Positions 34,134 to 43,067 of a DNA stretch of 64,000 nucleotides are shown in pieces. Made by a program: the position numbers and the translations under genes. Numbering within the stretch: position 1 is the first letter of the stretch; each line of letters begins with the position of its first letter. The notes beneath the pieces were generated by a model, which saw only the letters and a list, made by a program, of their open reading frames with translations, was not told where the DNA came from and did no database searches. The DNA comes from Nitrospirales bacterium (GTDB taxonomy: Bacteria; Nitrospirota; Nitrospiria; Nitrospirales; UBA8639), in NCBI GenBank assembly GCA_031315915.1, contig JALDRK010000004.1, forward strand, positions 80,215-144,214. The letters run 5' to 3'.

Positions 34134-35237
34134 GTGCCGGATCGGGGTGGAATCGATACCCACATTCAAGCGATTGAGACATCCGCCTATCGCATACCAA
34201 CCGAGCATCCCGAAGCAGACGGGACCTTGACATGGAATTCCACCACTCTGGTCAAAGTGGAAGTCAAAACCCCAGCGGGCCAGGGCTGGGGATACACCTA
34301 TGCCGACCTGGCTACCGCCATTCTGATTCAAGAGACCCTGTCTCACGTCCTGAAGGATTATGATGCCATGGCTATTCCCGATTGTTGGATGGCCATGCGA
34401 AGGTCGATACGGAATCTGGGAAATTCAGGCATGGCTGCCATGGCCATCGCCGCTGTCGATACGGCTTTATGGGATGTCAAAGCCCGTGTTCTGGAGATTC
34501 CCCTCGTCACGCTGATCGGCGCAGCGCATTCGGGCATTCCCGTGTATGGAAGCGGAGGCTTTACGTCCTATACCGACGCACAATTGGAAGCACAATTGGA
34601 ATCATGGACCGCACAGGAAATCCCGCAGGTCAAAATGAAGGTCGGACAAAACCCCACGGAGGATCTTCACCGGGTCGATCTCGCACGGAAAGCTCTTTTG
34701 CCGAATACGCGTTTATTTGTCGATGCCAATGGGGCCTATTCGATAAAACAAGCCTGGTGGTTTGCCGAACGGTTTGCCGAATCCGGAGTGCAATGGTTCG
34801 AAGAACCGGTCTCGTCCGATAATCTGACCGGTCTTCATGCCATCAGAGAGCACGCGCCGCCATCCATGGAAATTGCGGCCGGAGAATACGGTTACGATGC
34901 TCGATATTTTCAAAGCATGCTGGATGCTGAGAGCGTCGATGTGCTGCAGGCCGATGCTTCTCGTTGCGGCATCACCGGATTGTTACAGGTCGGCGCATTA
35001 TGTGAATCCCGGTCTATGCCGCTTTCAGCTCATTGCGCGCCGTCACTTCACCTGCACCCGGCCTGTACGCTGCATTCCCTGCGGCACATCGAATATTTTC
35101 ACGATCATGTCCGGATCGAACGGATGCTCTTTGACGGCTTCCCGACCCCGGTCAAGGGGATCCTCTATCCGGATTTGAGCCGTGCCGGACACGGCTTGGA
35201 TTTGAATCGAGCGGATGCCGCTCAATTTGCTCTTTAA
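34134..35237 (+). CDS. Enolase-superfamily dehydratase/racemase (mandelate racemase subgroup)
   Basis: 367 residues from a GTG start preceded by TAGGTGACATT. The full catalytic set of the mandelate-racemase subgroup is visible: K167-x-K169 (VKMKVG), metal ligands D197 (VDANG), E223 (WFEEP) and E251 (AAGEYG), and the dyad D274 (QADASRCG) and H300 (SAHCAP). Spacing matches mandelate racemase and sugar-acid dehydratases. It would act on a 2-hydroxy acid or aldonate by proton abstraction alpha to a carboxylate. With the downstream FAD/Fe-S oxidase and upstream ThDP enzyme it suggests a route for sugar-acid or hydroxy-acid breakdown. Exact substrate unknown. Confidence 0.92.
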   Translation: MPDRGGIDTHIQAIETSAYRIPTEHPEADGTLTWNSTTLVKVEVKTPAGQGWGYTYADLATAILIQETLSHVLKDYDAMAIPDCWMAMRRSIRNLGNSGMAAMAIAAVDTALWDVKARVLEIPLVTLIGAAHSGIPVYGSGGFTSYTDAQLEAQLESWTAQEIPQVKMKVGQNPTEDLHRVDLARKALLPNTRLFVDANGAYSIKQAWWFAERFAESGVQWFEEPVSSDNLTGLHAIREHAPPSMEIAAGEYGYDARYFQSMLDAESVDVLQADASRCGITGLLQVGALCESRSMPLSAHCAPSLHLHPACTLHSLRHIEYFHDHVRIERMLFDGFPTPVKGILYPDLSRAGHGLDLNRADAAQFAL

Positions 35238-35314
35238 GGTTTTCTTCAGAGGGCACGCGTAGACGTCGGTGACCAAAGACCGGCAATCATTTTCTCAATA
35301 AGGACAGGCTGCTC

Positions 35315-38300
35315 ATGTTTCCCAAACCTTTACCTCTCCTGAATCTTGATTCCGGGAACCCGGTGCGACGCGTACACCCTGCCGTTCGGGATAAAACCCA
35401 CGAATTATCCTCACATCTCCGGGTCTCCATTGAAGGAGAAGTACGTTTCGATGAAGGGAGCCGGGCATTATATGCCACGGACGCCTCGAACTACCGGCAA
35501 GTGCCTACCGGGGTGGTGATTCCTAAATCCGTCGAGGACGTTATCCAAACCGTGGCCGCCTGTCACCGATACGAGGTTCCGGTCCTTTCCCGTGGCGGAG
35601 GCACAAGCCTGGCCGGTCAATGCTGTAATGTCGCCGTGGTCATGGATATGTCGAAATATCTGCATGCCATTCTGGAACTTGATCCATCGGCACGTCGTGC
35701 GCGGGTTCAGCCCGGACTCGTCCTAGACGTTCTGCGACAGGCAGCCGAAAAGCATCACCTCACGTTCGCCCCGGATCCTTCCACGCATGATCACTGCACC
35801 TTGGGCGGCATGATCGGCAACAATTCCTGCGGAGTCCATGCCCTGATGGGCGGAAAAACCATGGAGAATATCGAAGAGTTGGACATTCTCACCTACGATG
35901 GTCTCCGGATGCGAGTCGGTACAACCAGCGAAGAGGAGGCGGCACGCATCATTGCCCGTGGGGACAGGCAAGGAAAAGTTTATGCCAAGTTACAAGCCAT
36001 TCGAGATGAGTATGCTCCGCTTATTCGTTCACGCTTCCCCGATATTCCTCGGAGAGTCTCGGGATATAACCTGGACCAGTTGCTGCCGGAACATGGGTTC
36101 CATCTGGCCCGGGCACTGGTGGGTACCGAGGGAACTTGTGTAACCGTCTTGGAAGCCACAGTCCGGCTGATCCACAGTCCGCCAAGACGAAAACTTGTCG
36201 TGCTGGGCTATCCTGATATTTATCGGGCAGGAGATCATCTGCTGGATATTTTGGCCCATCACCCGATCGGGTTGGAAGGTCTGGATGAAATTCTGGTGAG
36301 AGATATGACCAGAAACCACCTCCACGTTGATAATCTGGCCCTGCTTCCGGAAGGAGGAGGCTGGCTGCTGGTGGAATTTGGAGGAGACACCGAAGACGAA
36401 GCCGATGGTCGTGCACAAAACCTCATGGAAGAGCTCCAAAAGCAACCGCACGCCCCTACCATGAAAATCTATGACGATCCCATGCAGGAACAGCAGGTGT
36501 GGATTATCCGAAAATCTGGTCTCGGCGCAACCGCCCGGGTTCCGGGCAGCGATGACAATTGGACCGGATGGGAGGATTCGGCGGTTCACCCGAAAGATGT
36601 GGGAAATTACCTCCGAGATCTCCGCACCTTGATGAGTCGCTACGACTATCAGTGTGCACTCTATGGACATTTTGGCCAAGGCTGCATTCATACCCGGATT
36701 AATTTTGACTTGAAGACACAGGGAGGCATCCAAACCTATCGTAACTTTGTGGAAGAAGCTTCCGATTTGGTGATGCAGTACCGCGGATCTTTTTCCGGTG
36801 AGCATGGCGACGGACAATCACGCGGGGAATTATTGCCGAAAATGTTTGGCGCGGAATTAATGACCGCATTTCGGGAATTTAAACGCGCATGGGATCCCGA
36901 CTGGAAAATGAATCCCGGCAAAGTCATTGATGCCGATCCGCTTGACCACCATCTGCGCTTGGGAACGCCGTACGATCCTCCCCATCCGGCCACTCACTTT
37001 CACTATCCGGACGACCATTTCAACTTTGCTCGAGCCACCCTGCGCTGCGTCGGCGTCGGGGATTGCCGGAGAATGGAAGGCGGTACCATGTGTCCCAGCT
37101 ATCGGGTTACGCGGGAGGAAATGCATTCGACGCGGGGCCGTGCACACCTGCTCTTCGAAATGCTTCAGGGAGATCCCCTGCGTAACAGTTGGCGGAATGA
37201 ACACGTCAAGGAAGCCTTACAACTCTGTTTGGCCTGCAAGGGGTGTCTGCACGAATGTCCCGTCAATGTTGATATGGCAACCTATAAAGCCGAATTTCTT
37301 TCACATTATTACCGTGGACGTCTGCGTCCCCGCGCGGCCTATGCCATGGGCCTCATCTACTGGTGGTCGAGAGTAGCCTCAAAATTTCCCACAGCCGTCA
37401 ATACGGTGACCCATGCCCCATTGTTGGGTCACCTGATCAAAAAGATCGGCGGCATCGCTCCGCAACGGGACATACCACGCTTTGCCTCCCAGACGTTTAC
37501 GACCTGGTTTGGCCAACGACGCAAACCTGCCCCGACCGGCATACCCGTGCTGTTGTGGCCCGATACTTTCAATAATCATTTCTATCCTCACGTCCTCCAG
37601 GCAGCCGTCAATGTCCTGGAACGGGTTGGATTTCAGGTGACTATTCCCTCTCGTCCTCTTTGTTGCGGCCGGCCCCTGTATGATTTTGGCATGGTGCCGA
37701 CCGCCATTCGGCTGCTGCGTCAAATATTACAGACACTCGACACCGTTATCGCAGAAGGTATGCCGGTCATCGGATTGGAGCCAAGTTGCGTGGCCGTATT
37801 TCGTCATGAATTAGTGAACCTGTTGCCTCATGATGAACAGGCAAAACGGTTGTCCCGGCTTACGATGACCCTGAGTGAGTTTCTGAACCGGAACCTTGAA
37901 GACTTCGCCTGGCCACAACTTCACCGAAAGGCTCTCGTTCACGGACATTGTCATCAAAAAGCGGTCATGGGTATGGCCCCGGATATAAACCTCCTCAATC
38001 ACATGGGACTGGACTGCACGTTTCCGGACTCAGGATGTTGCGGCATGTCGGGTTCATTCGGATTCAAAGCCGAACATTATTCGATGTCTCTTTCGATAGG
38101 GGAACAGACGCTGCTTCCTCACATTCGAGGAGAAAGCAACGATACCCTGGTCATTGCCGACGGATTCAGTTGTCGCGAACAAATTGCCCAAACCACCGGC
38201 AGGCACGTGAAACATATATCGGAGATCATTGAGATGGGAATGAGTTCCCATCATACGGAGAGCCTGCCAACGAGAGAAGATGGACCGATGGATCACCATG

Positions 38301-38338
38301 CCACACGATCCATCATGAATCATGGAAAAAGGAGGTGA
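35315..38338 (+). CDS. FAD-binding and Fe-S-binding 2-hydroxyacid (glycolate/D-lactate-type) oxidase fusion
   Basis: 1007 residues joining what are separate GlcD- and GlcF-type subunits in other bacteria. The N-terminal FAD_binding_4 domain (about 50-230) has VLSRGGGTSLAGQCCN. The FAD-oxidase C domain follows to about 550, with SGEHGDGQSRGELLPKMFG. The ferredoxin part has two cysteine clusters, CRRMEGGTMC and CLACKGCLHECPVNVD (about 635). The C-terminal half has two CCG domains (CCGRPLYDFG, HGHCHQKAVMG, CCGMSGSFG). It oxidises D-2-hydroxy acids and passes electrons to the quinone pool at the inner face of the membrane. The last residues overlap the ribosome-binding site of the small membrane gene, so the two are co-translated. 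Confidence 0.93.
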   Translation: MFPKPLPLLNLDSGNPVRRVHPAVRDKTHELSSHLRVSIEGEVRFDEGSRALYATDASNYRQVPTGVVIPKSVEDVIQTVAACHRYEVPVLSRGGGTSLAGQCCNVAVVMDMSKYLHAILELDPSARRARVQPGLVLDVLRQAAEKHHLTFAPDPSTHDHCTLGGMIGNNSCGVHALMGGKTMENIEELDILTYDGLRMRVGTTSEEEAARIIARGDRQGKVYAKLQAIRDEYAPLIRSRFPDIPRRVSGYNLDQLLPEHGFHLARALVGTEGTCVTVLEATVRLIHSPPRRKLVVLGYPDIYRAGDHLLDILAHHPIGLEGLDEILVRDMTRNHLHVDNLALLPEGGGWLLVEFGGDTEDEADGRAQNLMEELQKQPHAPTMKIYDDPMQEQQVWIIRKSGLGATARVPGSDDNWTGWEDSAVHPKDVGNYLRDLRTLMSRYDYQCALYGHFGQGCIHTRINFDLKTQGGIQTYRNFVEEASDLVMQYRGSFSGEHGDGQSRGELLPKMFGAELMTAFREFKRAWDPDWKMNPGKVIDADPLDHHLRLGTPYDPPHPATHFHYPDDHFNFARATLRCVGVGDCRRMEGGTMCPSYRVTREEMHSTRGRAHLLFEMLQGDPLRNSWRNEHVKEALQLCLACKGCLHECPVNVDMATYKAEFLSHYYRGRLRPRAAYAMGLIYWWSRVASKFPTAVNTVTHAPLLGHLIKKIGGIAPQRDIPRFASQTFTTWFGQRRKPAPTGIPVLLWPDTFNNHFYPHVLQAAVNVLERVGFQVTIPSRPLCCGRPLYDFGMVPTAIRLLRQILQTLDTVIAEGMPVIGLEPSCVAVFRHELVNLLPHDEQAKRLSRLTMTLSEFLNRNLEDFAWPQLHRKALVHGHCHQKAVMGMAPDINLLNHMGLDCTFPDSGCCGMSGSFGFKAEHYSMSLSIGEQTLLPHIRGESNDTLVIADGFSCREQIAQTTGRHVKHISEIIEMGMSSHHTESLPTREDGPMDHHATRSIMNHGKRR

Positions 38339-38341
38339 CTT

Positions 38342-38545
38342 ATGCTGACAATCGGCTTCATATTATTGGTGATAGCGGGAATCCTTGCCATGCTGGGATT
38401 CGGCCTCGTGAGCTCTCCGGCGGTAGGGCCCGTCAGGATCGCATTCTATTTTGTTCTGATTTTCTCGCTCTCACTTCTGGCCTACGGGATAGTTCAAGAG
38501 GAACAACATGCCGATCCGAAAGTCCCGATCCAGGCACAAAACTAA
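38342..38545 (+). CDS. Small two-helix membrane protein
   Basis: 67 residues. AAAAAGGAGGTGACTT upstream is a perfect ribosome-binding site and lies in the last codons of the FAD/Fe-S oxidase gene. Two helices, IGFILLVIAGILAMLGFGLV and IAFYFVLIFSLSLLAYGIV, frame a short loop, with a polar C-terminal tail. It resembles DUF1328 proteins in size but not clearly in motif. It may help membrane association of the oxidase encoded directly upstream. That is inference from coupling. Confidence 0.75.
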   Translation: MLTIGFILLVIAGILAMLGFGLVSSPAVGPVRIAFYFVLIFSLSLLAYGIVQEEQHADPKVPIQAQN

Positions 38546-38627
38546 CGGGGGAAACAACCGGGAATCTGAGAGATGCACTGGCCGGCAGGGTTCAGACAAA
38601 ATCGTTTCGCACACCTGATTTTGGGAA

Positions 38628-39977
38628 TCAGAGCAGTTTTGACCAAAACAGAAGGACGCTATGACCTCCCATTTCCGGTCCATCCCGATCGCGAAAGATG
38701 CCGAAATTATAACTGTAGTTTATTTCAATCTGTGATCCCCAAGGGGCGCCGCTGACCACACCGCCTCCCACCGCCGGCAGCATATCCACTTCGTTTCGAA
38801 TGGAGCCGTCATTCCGAAAACGGGGGCGTTCGATCGCGGACCACGTTCCGCGTATATATGGATACAGAAAAAACAGGGCCTCGTATTGATACGTGAGGTT
38901 GGCGATAGCATACTTCCGGGGGAACAATTCATTGAACGCGGGTCCGGGAATGAGCGGACGGGATAAGGATTCCCATTCGTACCCGGTGGGTCGTCCCGGC
39001 AGCCTGAAAGTTGAAAAACGATCCAAATTTTTCCCGATTCCGCCATACATGGTGGCAATCAACCGATGTCGTTCGGTAGGTATCCACGGCAACTTACCCG
39101 CCACGGCGGCATACAGGCTCGCCAACATAAATGTCTTCTCATTATCGCCAAGATTCAACGCAGCAAACTCCGGGTCTCCCCACCGACGCCAGTGCGTGCG
39201 ATGTCCATACAGGGCATCTCCTCCCAAAGCCCAGCCTTTATGAAGCAATTCCTGGAGATTTCGTTCCAGTTTATCTATTCGAAGACGCGCATGAACCCGC
39301 CCTTCATAGGTATTGTAAGGCACCGTAAAATTATCCGATGTTTTGGAACTGCGATCAAACCACCGATAACCGGGTTCATATGTTAAAGAAAAATCAAACG
39401 CATTGTCCTGATGCCAGGGAGATAAGGAAGTACGATAGCCGATACCGATACCCGCGAAGACATAATTCCACTCCAGGTCGACCTGACTGATTCGTTGTCC
39501 TTCAACATATTGATACCTGCCGAATGGAATGATCAAATTTTCAAATGTTACGACTGCAAACCAGGGACTGAGAGACGTCAGACCATGGTCGTATTGAACG
39601 TCGTTGAACGCTCCGGAAAAGGTCCCGCGGAAGCGGCGGTTTTCTTCTTCCCAATTGCGCCAGACATACAGTGCGCCTAACGGAAGTATTTCCAGTCTGC
39701 TGGGCCCGTCGGGAACCCAGCTCACGCCGATATTGACTGCAGTCACATACCGGCGGTCCCGTGAAGGAATATGAACTTCTTTTCCCAGAAATTCCGTCGT
39801 ATACGGTTGTCCCGCAAGCGGGGTCTCATCCGCTTCACCCTGCACCGCATTTATCGGATTGCCCAAGAAACACACCGTCAATATCAACAGACCGACAGGA
39901 GCGGAGGTCGAACGGAAGCTGTCGCGTTCATCCCAACATGCCCATGCAGTGCGGGATAAGAGTCGCACCACACTCAT
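38628..39977 (-). CDS. Outer-membrane beta-barrel protein
   Basis: 449 residues. A hydrophobic signal segment lies at about 25-45 (PVGLLILTVCFLGNPINA), so a later start near residue 20 is possible. The mature chain alternates aromatic and polar residues in strands typical of a porin-like barrel: LEWNYVFAGIGIGYRTSLSP, FDFSLTYEPGYRWFDRS, EINYSYNFGIFRDRDG and the final strand HSVLLFWSKLL. No plug or POTRA domain is seen. Specific family was not recognised. It is separated by a 100-base gap from the DUF2238 pair. Confidence 0.75.
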   Translation of the reverse strand: MSVVRLLSRTAWACWDERDSFRSTSAPVGLLILTVCFLGNPINAVQGEADETPLAGQPYTTEFLGKEVHIPSRDRRYVTAVNIGVSWVPDGPSRLEILPLGALYVWRNWEEENRRFRGTFSGAFNDVQYDHGLTSLSPWFAVVTFENLIIPFGRYQYVEGQRISQVDLEWNYVFAGIGIGYRTSLSPWHQDNAFDFSLTYEPGYRWFDRSSKTSDNFTVPYNTYEGRVHARLRIDKLERNLQELLHKGWALGGDALYGHRTHWRRWGDPEFAALNLGDNEKTFMLASLYAAVAGKLPWIPTERHRLIATMYGGIGKNLDRFSTFRLPGRPTGYEWESLSRPLIPGPAFNELFPRKYAIANLTYQYEALFFLYPYIRGTWSAIERPRFRNDGSIRNEVDMLPAVGGGVVSGAPWGSQIEINYSYNFGIFRDRDGPEMGGHSVLLFWSKLL

Positions 39978-40078
39978 GACGACACCTGACGGCCGGGTCG
40001 AATGCCAACAGAAGTGTGTACAGCAATGAGAAAAGTCCGGGCTGTACGCAGATGAATCATAAGGGAACTATCACAAGG

Positions 40079-40741
40079 CTAGCCGGAAGCCTGATGCGAA
40101 TAACGGGACGACCGTGTGGACAGCACATAAGTCAGGACAATCGCGAGAAACGCTCCGATCAGCGCGACGGTCATATCTTTCTGAGCATCCCATTCATCTC
40201 CCTGTGTCCCCAGATAGGCCTCTCCCAATTCCGGACGGACCAGAAGAACAACCCACGATTCAATAATTTCAAAGAATCCACTCAGGGCCAAAATGCCGCT
40301 AATTGGCAGATAATAAGCCCAGAACCCATGAATTTTTACGTGGCGCAGGAAAATTTCACGTAACGGATACGCCAAGAGCAAGCCGAATGAAAAATGGGCG
40401 ATGCGGTCGAAATGATTACGCTCCAATCCCCACCATTCCTGAATCCAAAAACCGAAAGGAACTTTTGAATACGTATAATGAGCTCCGATGGCGTGAAGAG
40501 TCATAAACACGGTAAAGAGAACGTACGAAAGATCCGAAAACGGGTATTTCCGGTAGGTCACAAGCAAAACCATGACCAGGCCGATGGCCAGGATATTTTC
40601 GAGAAACCAATCGTGGCGGTCGAGCGGCTCAATGGCAAGAAATATCCATATCGCCAGATACCAGGCGATCAGGCCGTGAAGTAGGCGCTGCTCGTGAAAC
40701 GGTTTCTGATTAGTGGCGGTCGCCGCAGTGGTGAGAAGCAT
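40079..40741 (-). CDS. DUF2238 (YjdF-type) membrane protein, copy 1
   Basis: 220 residues with six or so helices. It carries the family hallmark HAIGAHYTYSKVPFGFWIQE...RNHFDRIAHFSFGLLLAYP and the end block ELGEAYLGTQGDEWDAQKDM. It overlaps by 32 bases the start of the next gene on the same strand, an upstream paralogue with the same motifs. The function of DUF2238 is unknown; the HYTY and D-x-x-AH pattern resembles membrane enzymes that use histidines. The pair reads as an old tandem duplication. Confidence 0.92.
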   Translation of the reverse strand: MLLTTAATATNQKPFHEQRLLHGLIAWYLAIWIFLAIEPLDRHDWFLENILAIGLVMVLLVTYRKYPFSDLSYVLFTVFMTLHAIGAHYTYSKVPFGFWIQEWWGLERNHFDRIAHFSFGLLLAYPLREIFLRHVKIHGFWAYYLPISGILALSGFFEIIESWVVLLVRPELGEAYLGTQGDEWDAQKDMTVALIGAFLAIVLTYVLSTRSSRYSHQASG

Positions 40742-41375
40742 GAGGAAGGCCCACCGACCTTTCCGGGGAACATGTCAGACGAAACCCCGACAATTTCCGT
40801 GAACAGATGACGATGAGCAACCAGATCAGGACGCCATAGAACGTTGCAGCCATATCCTTCTGAGCATCCCAGATATCTCCCTGGGCGCCAAGATAGGCGA
40901 GACCCAATTCCGGATGCACAATCCGGGAGACCCATGACTCAAGCACTTCCCACATCCCCCCTAACCCCACGAGGGTCAGCACAACCATCCCGGATCGGAC
41001 CCATGAGGCCATGCCGGCGATTGTCCTGAAGAGTTCCTGCAACGGGTGGGCAAATAATAAACCGAAGCAAAAATGAACAATGCGGTCAAAATGATTGCGG
41101 GGCAATGCCAACCATTCCTCCAACCAGAGCCCCAAAGGCACCTGAGCATAGGTATAGTGGGAGCCAATCGTATGTAACGTCAGAAAGACCGTGATGAACA
41201 CATAGGAGGCGAGTGAGAAAGACCATCGCCGATGCGTGAGAGTTAACAGACCGACAAAAAGCAGAGGGAGAATATTGGCAAAGGCCCAACTTTGAGGATC
41301 ATGAGGAGCCACCCCCATAAAAAAAAAGAACCCGATATACCACAGTAACAAACCGGTCATGACCACGTGCTTCAC
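40710..41375 (-). CDS. DUF2238 (YjdF-type) membrane protein, copy 2
   Basis: 221 residues from the GTG at 41375, chosen because GGGAGG ends six bases before it and the length then matches the paralogue (220). ATGs further up lack such a site. The same hallmarks are present: HTIGSHYTYAQVPLGLWLEE, RNHFDRIVHFCFGLLFAHP, and ELGLAYLGAQGDIWDAQKDM. The tail is longer and cysteine/histidine-containing. Its 3' end overlaps the start of copy 1, giving translational coupling. An AACCCTTG half-element at 41469 lies upstream but lacks the second half at the right spacing. Confidence 0.92.
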   Translation of the reverse strand: MKHVVMTGLLLWYIGFFFFMGVAPHDPQSWAFANILPLLFVGLLTLTHRRWSFSLASYVFITVFLTLHTIGSHYTYAQVPLGLWLEEWLALPRNHFDRIVHFCFGLLFAHPLQELFRTIAGMASWVRSGMVVLTLVGLGGMWEVLESWVSRIVHPELGLAYLGAQGDIWDAQKDMAATFYGVLIWLLIVICSRKLSGFRLTCSPERSVGLPHASHHCGDRH

Positions 41376-41610
41376 GTTCTTCCTCCCTGAAGTCAATAAT
41401 ACCGACATACTCCACTGGCCAATATATTGTCTCTCAGGAATCGGGGAATCACAAGTCATTGGGAGAAAAACCCTTGTTATGACCTGGAGTTACGGGTCTC
41501 GCATCTAACGGCATGGACGAAATAATCTCCTCGATTTGTGATAAGAGTTTCCCGCATACCGTGATGAATCTACTCAACGATTTCAACCCATTTCAGGAAC
41601 ATTAATGATC

Positions 41611-41832
41611 CTAACGGGTGGGCGAAGCCGTCGGACGTCTTGTCGATGAACCCTCTGCCCGAGCCGGAGGGCCTTTCATAAATCGATTGCATCCGCTGTT
41701 GCCGGACACCAGCAATCTGTAGGGTTGCAAATTTTCATCGATGCACAATCCCATGGTGTGATCCTCAATTTTTGCTGCCGGTTCGATTTGCCACCATTGG
41801 CAGCTTTTACATAATCCCCATTGTTCGGCCAT
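41611..41832 (-). CDS. Small four-cysteine protein (Bss small-subunit / HiPIP-like motif)
   Basis: 73 residues from the ATG at 41832, with GAAAGGAAAAGAAAC upstream; the longer frame to 41901 is unlikely. Cysteines at C9-x2-C12 (CKSCQWW), C31 (GLCIDEN) and C49 (GCNRF) have the spacing of the small Fe-S-binding motif described for benzylsuccinate synthase small subunits and related short proteins, and PARAEGSS follows. It probably binds an iron-sulfur cluster or zinc. No glycyl-radical enzyme gene is nearby, so a role in that system is not implied. Confidence 0.6.
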   Translation of the reverse strand: MAEQWGLCKSCQWWQIEPAAKIEDHTMGLCIDENLQPYRLLVSGNSGCNRFMKGPPARAEGSSTRRPTASPTR

Positions 41833-42153
41833 GTTTCTTTTCCTTTCGAAAGTTGAATAGCGGGAATGCTCGTCCGACGGCAGCTTGATCCATCCAAACA
41901 TGACATCCTCGTCGTCTGGATGCTTGTGACCACATCTCTTCCTTTTCGAGAGTTTTCCATGAACCGCCGGTCATTCAACCGTGATAAATGTACTACAGCA
42001 CACATGGGCATGGGTGACATATGGATTAATTCGTCAGCCAACATTCGTAAATGTCCATCTCCGAAGTTATGCAGGTCAGCGGTGAGGAAAAATCAACCCA
42101 CCCGAAGTTAAAAAAGAAGGCAAGCCGTAAGATCCGTCGAAGAGGAGAGACAC
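41833..42153. other. Gene-free stretch
   Basis: About 320 bases upstream of the small cysteine protein (minus) and the small plus-strand peptide. No repeat or promoter element was recognised. Confidence 0.35.
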
Positions 42154-42225
42154 ATGAATACAGATACAATGTTGTCCTTCCTCTTGATGTTCATTGCGAT
42201 AAGAAATAAATGTTCTGTTTTTTAA
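42154..42225 (+). CDS. Possible 23-residue membrane peptide
   Basis: GAGGAGAGACAC lies directly before an ATG that opens MNTDTMLSFLLMFIAIRNKC and SVF. It is short and hydrophobic in the middle, like the peptides at 11130 and 49323. Supported only by the ribosome-binding site; may be chance. Confidence 0.3.
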   Translation: MNTDTMLSFLLMFIAIRNKCSVF

Positions 42226-42331
42226 AGACAGAAATTTTCAGAAGAGAGAGAGATCACACAATGTTCCTTTGTCTTTAGCCCGTCCACGAAACTATAGAGC
42301 TACCGGTGGTGTGGAAATGTTCAGGATTGTG

Positions 42332-42757
42332 CTATCTCTTGTTTGTCTTGGGCGTCCGACGGGTCTTGCCGCCCTGGACCGACAATTCCCAGCGATAGCC
42401 ATCGGGGTCGTAGAACCATATCCCCATATGCGGAGAACCCAGGGATTCCGGACCGATTTCGTCGCCCGGATCCTCCACTTTCACTTTGTGTTTTTTCAAG
42501 TGTCCGAGCGCCTTTCGAAGTGTCGTCAGGGTTCGCAAATGGAACGACATATGGCCGAGCGTGTTGGGTGACGGCTTACCTTTCGATAACGCGATCGTCA
42601 CAGACTCGTTCCCGACCGCCACGCCTCCCTCGAACTCAAATTCTTTGCGCAATCCCAGAACACGCACGAACCATTTCGCACTCTGCTTTGGATCACGGAC
42701 GGCTAATCCAAAGTGACCGACCTGACCAAGTCTAAACGGCACTCTCGGATTTCCCAT
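42332..42757 (-). CDS. VOC-superfamily (glyoxalase/dioxygenase fold) protein
   Basis: 141 residues from the ATG at 42757 with AGAGGTGACGA upstream. One vicinal-oxygen-chelate module pair: QVGHFGLAVRDPKQSAKWFV opens the first half with metal-ligand H15 and LGHMSFHLRTL opens the second half, while MGIWFYDPDGYRWELSVQG supplies the glutamate ligand near the end. It may be a glyoxalase-like or dioxygenase-like enzyme or a resistance protein; substrate unknown. It stands alone. A second, unrelated VOC gene is at 48522. Confidence 0.88.
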   Translation of the reverse strand: MGNPRVPFRLGQVGHFGLAVRDPKQSAKWFVRVLGLRKEFEFEGGVAVGNESVTIALSKGKPSPNTLGHMSFHLRTLTTLRKALGHLKKHKVKVEDPGDEIGPESLGSPHMGIWFYDPDGYRWELSVQGGKTRRTPKTNKR

Positions 42758-43067
42758 TTCGTCACCTCTGAATGATGATAATGGCATACATGTCTATGAT
42801 CTGAAGCCTCTAGCTTCCCCTCAATGAAGGGCACTCTCAATTTTTGTTGATGAGTGGCTTTCATTGGCATTACGGGAAATATTCTTTTTCTGATCGAAGC
42901 TGTGCGCCTCATCCGCGATTATTCCTTTGCAGGATTGTTTTTTGACTAGCAGTATTGGCATGCCGATCAATTTCCCTAGGTGCCTTTATTGTCAAAACCG
43001 AATGCAAAGAAAAGACTGCGATGACTGCAATCGACCGAGATGTCAGAGAGCAAGGGATAAAAGCAAG
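42758..43067. other. Gene-free stretch
   Basis: About 310 bases between the VOC gene and the broken DUF72 gene. No element, repeat or small gene with a usable start was recognised. Confidence 0.35.

Noticed and set aside
33750..34346. 198-codon minus-strand frame
   Set aside because: Its first half mirrors the start of the dehydratase gene; the second half has one hydrophobic segment but no start signal.
41469..41476. AACCCTTG half-element upstream of the second DUF2238 gene
   Set aside because: The second half is not at the five-base spacing; similar lone halves occur at 17222 (end of a gene) and 58006, so these were not counted.
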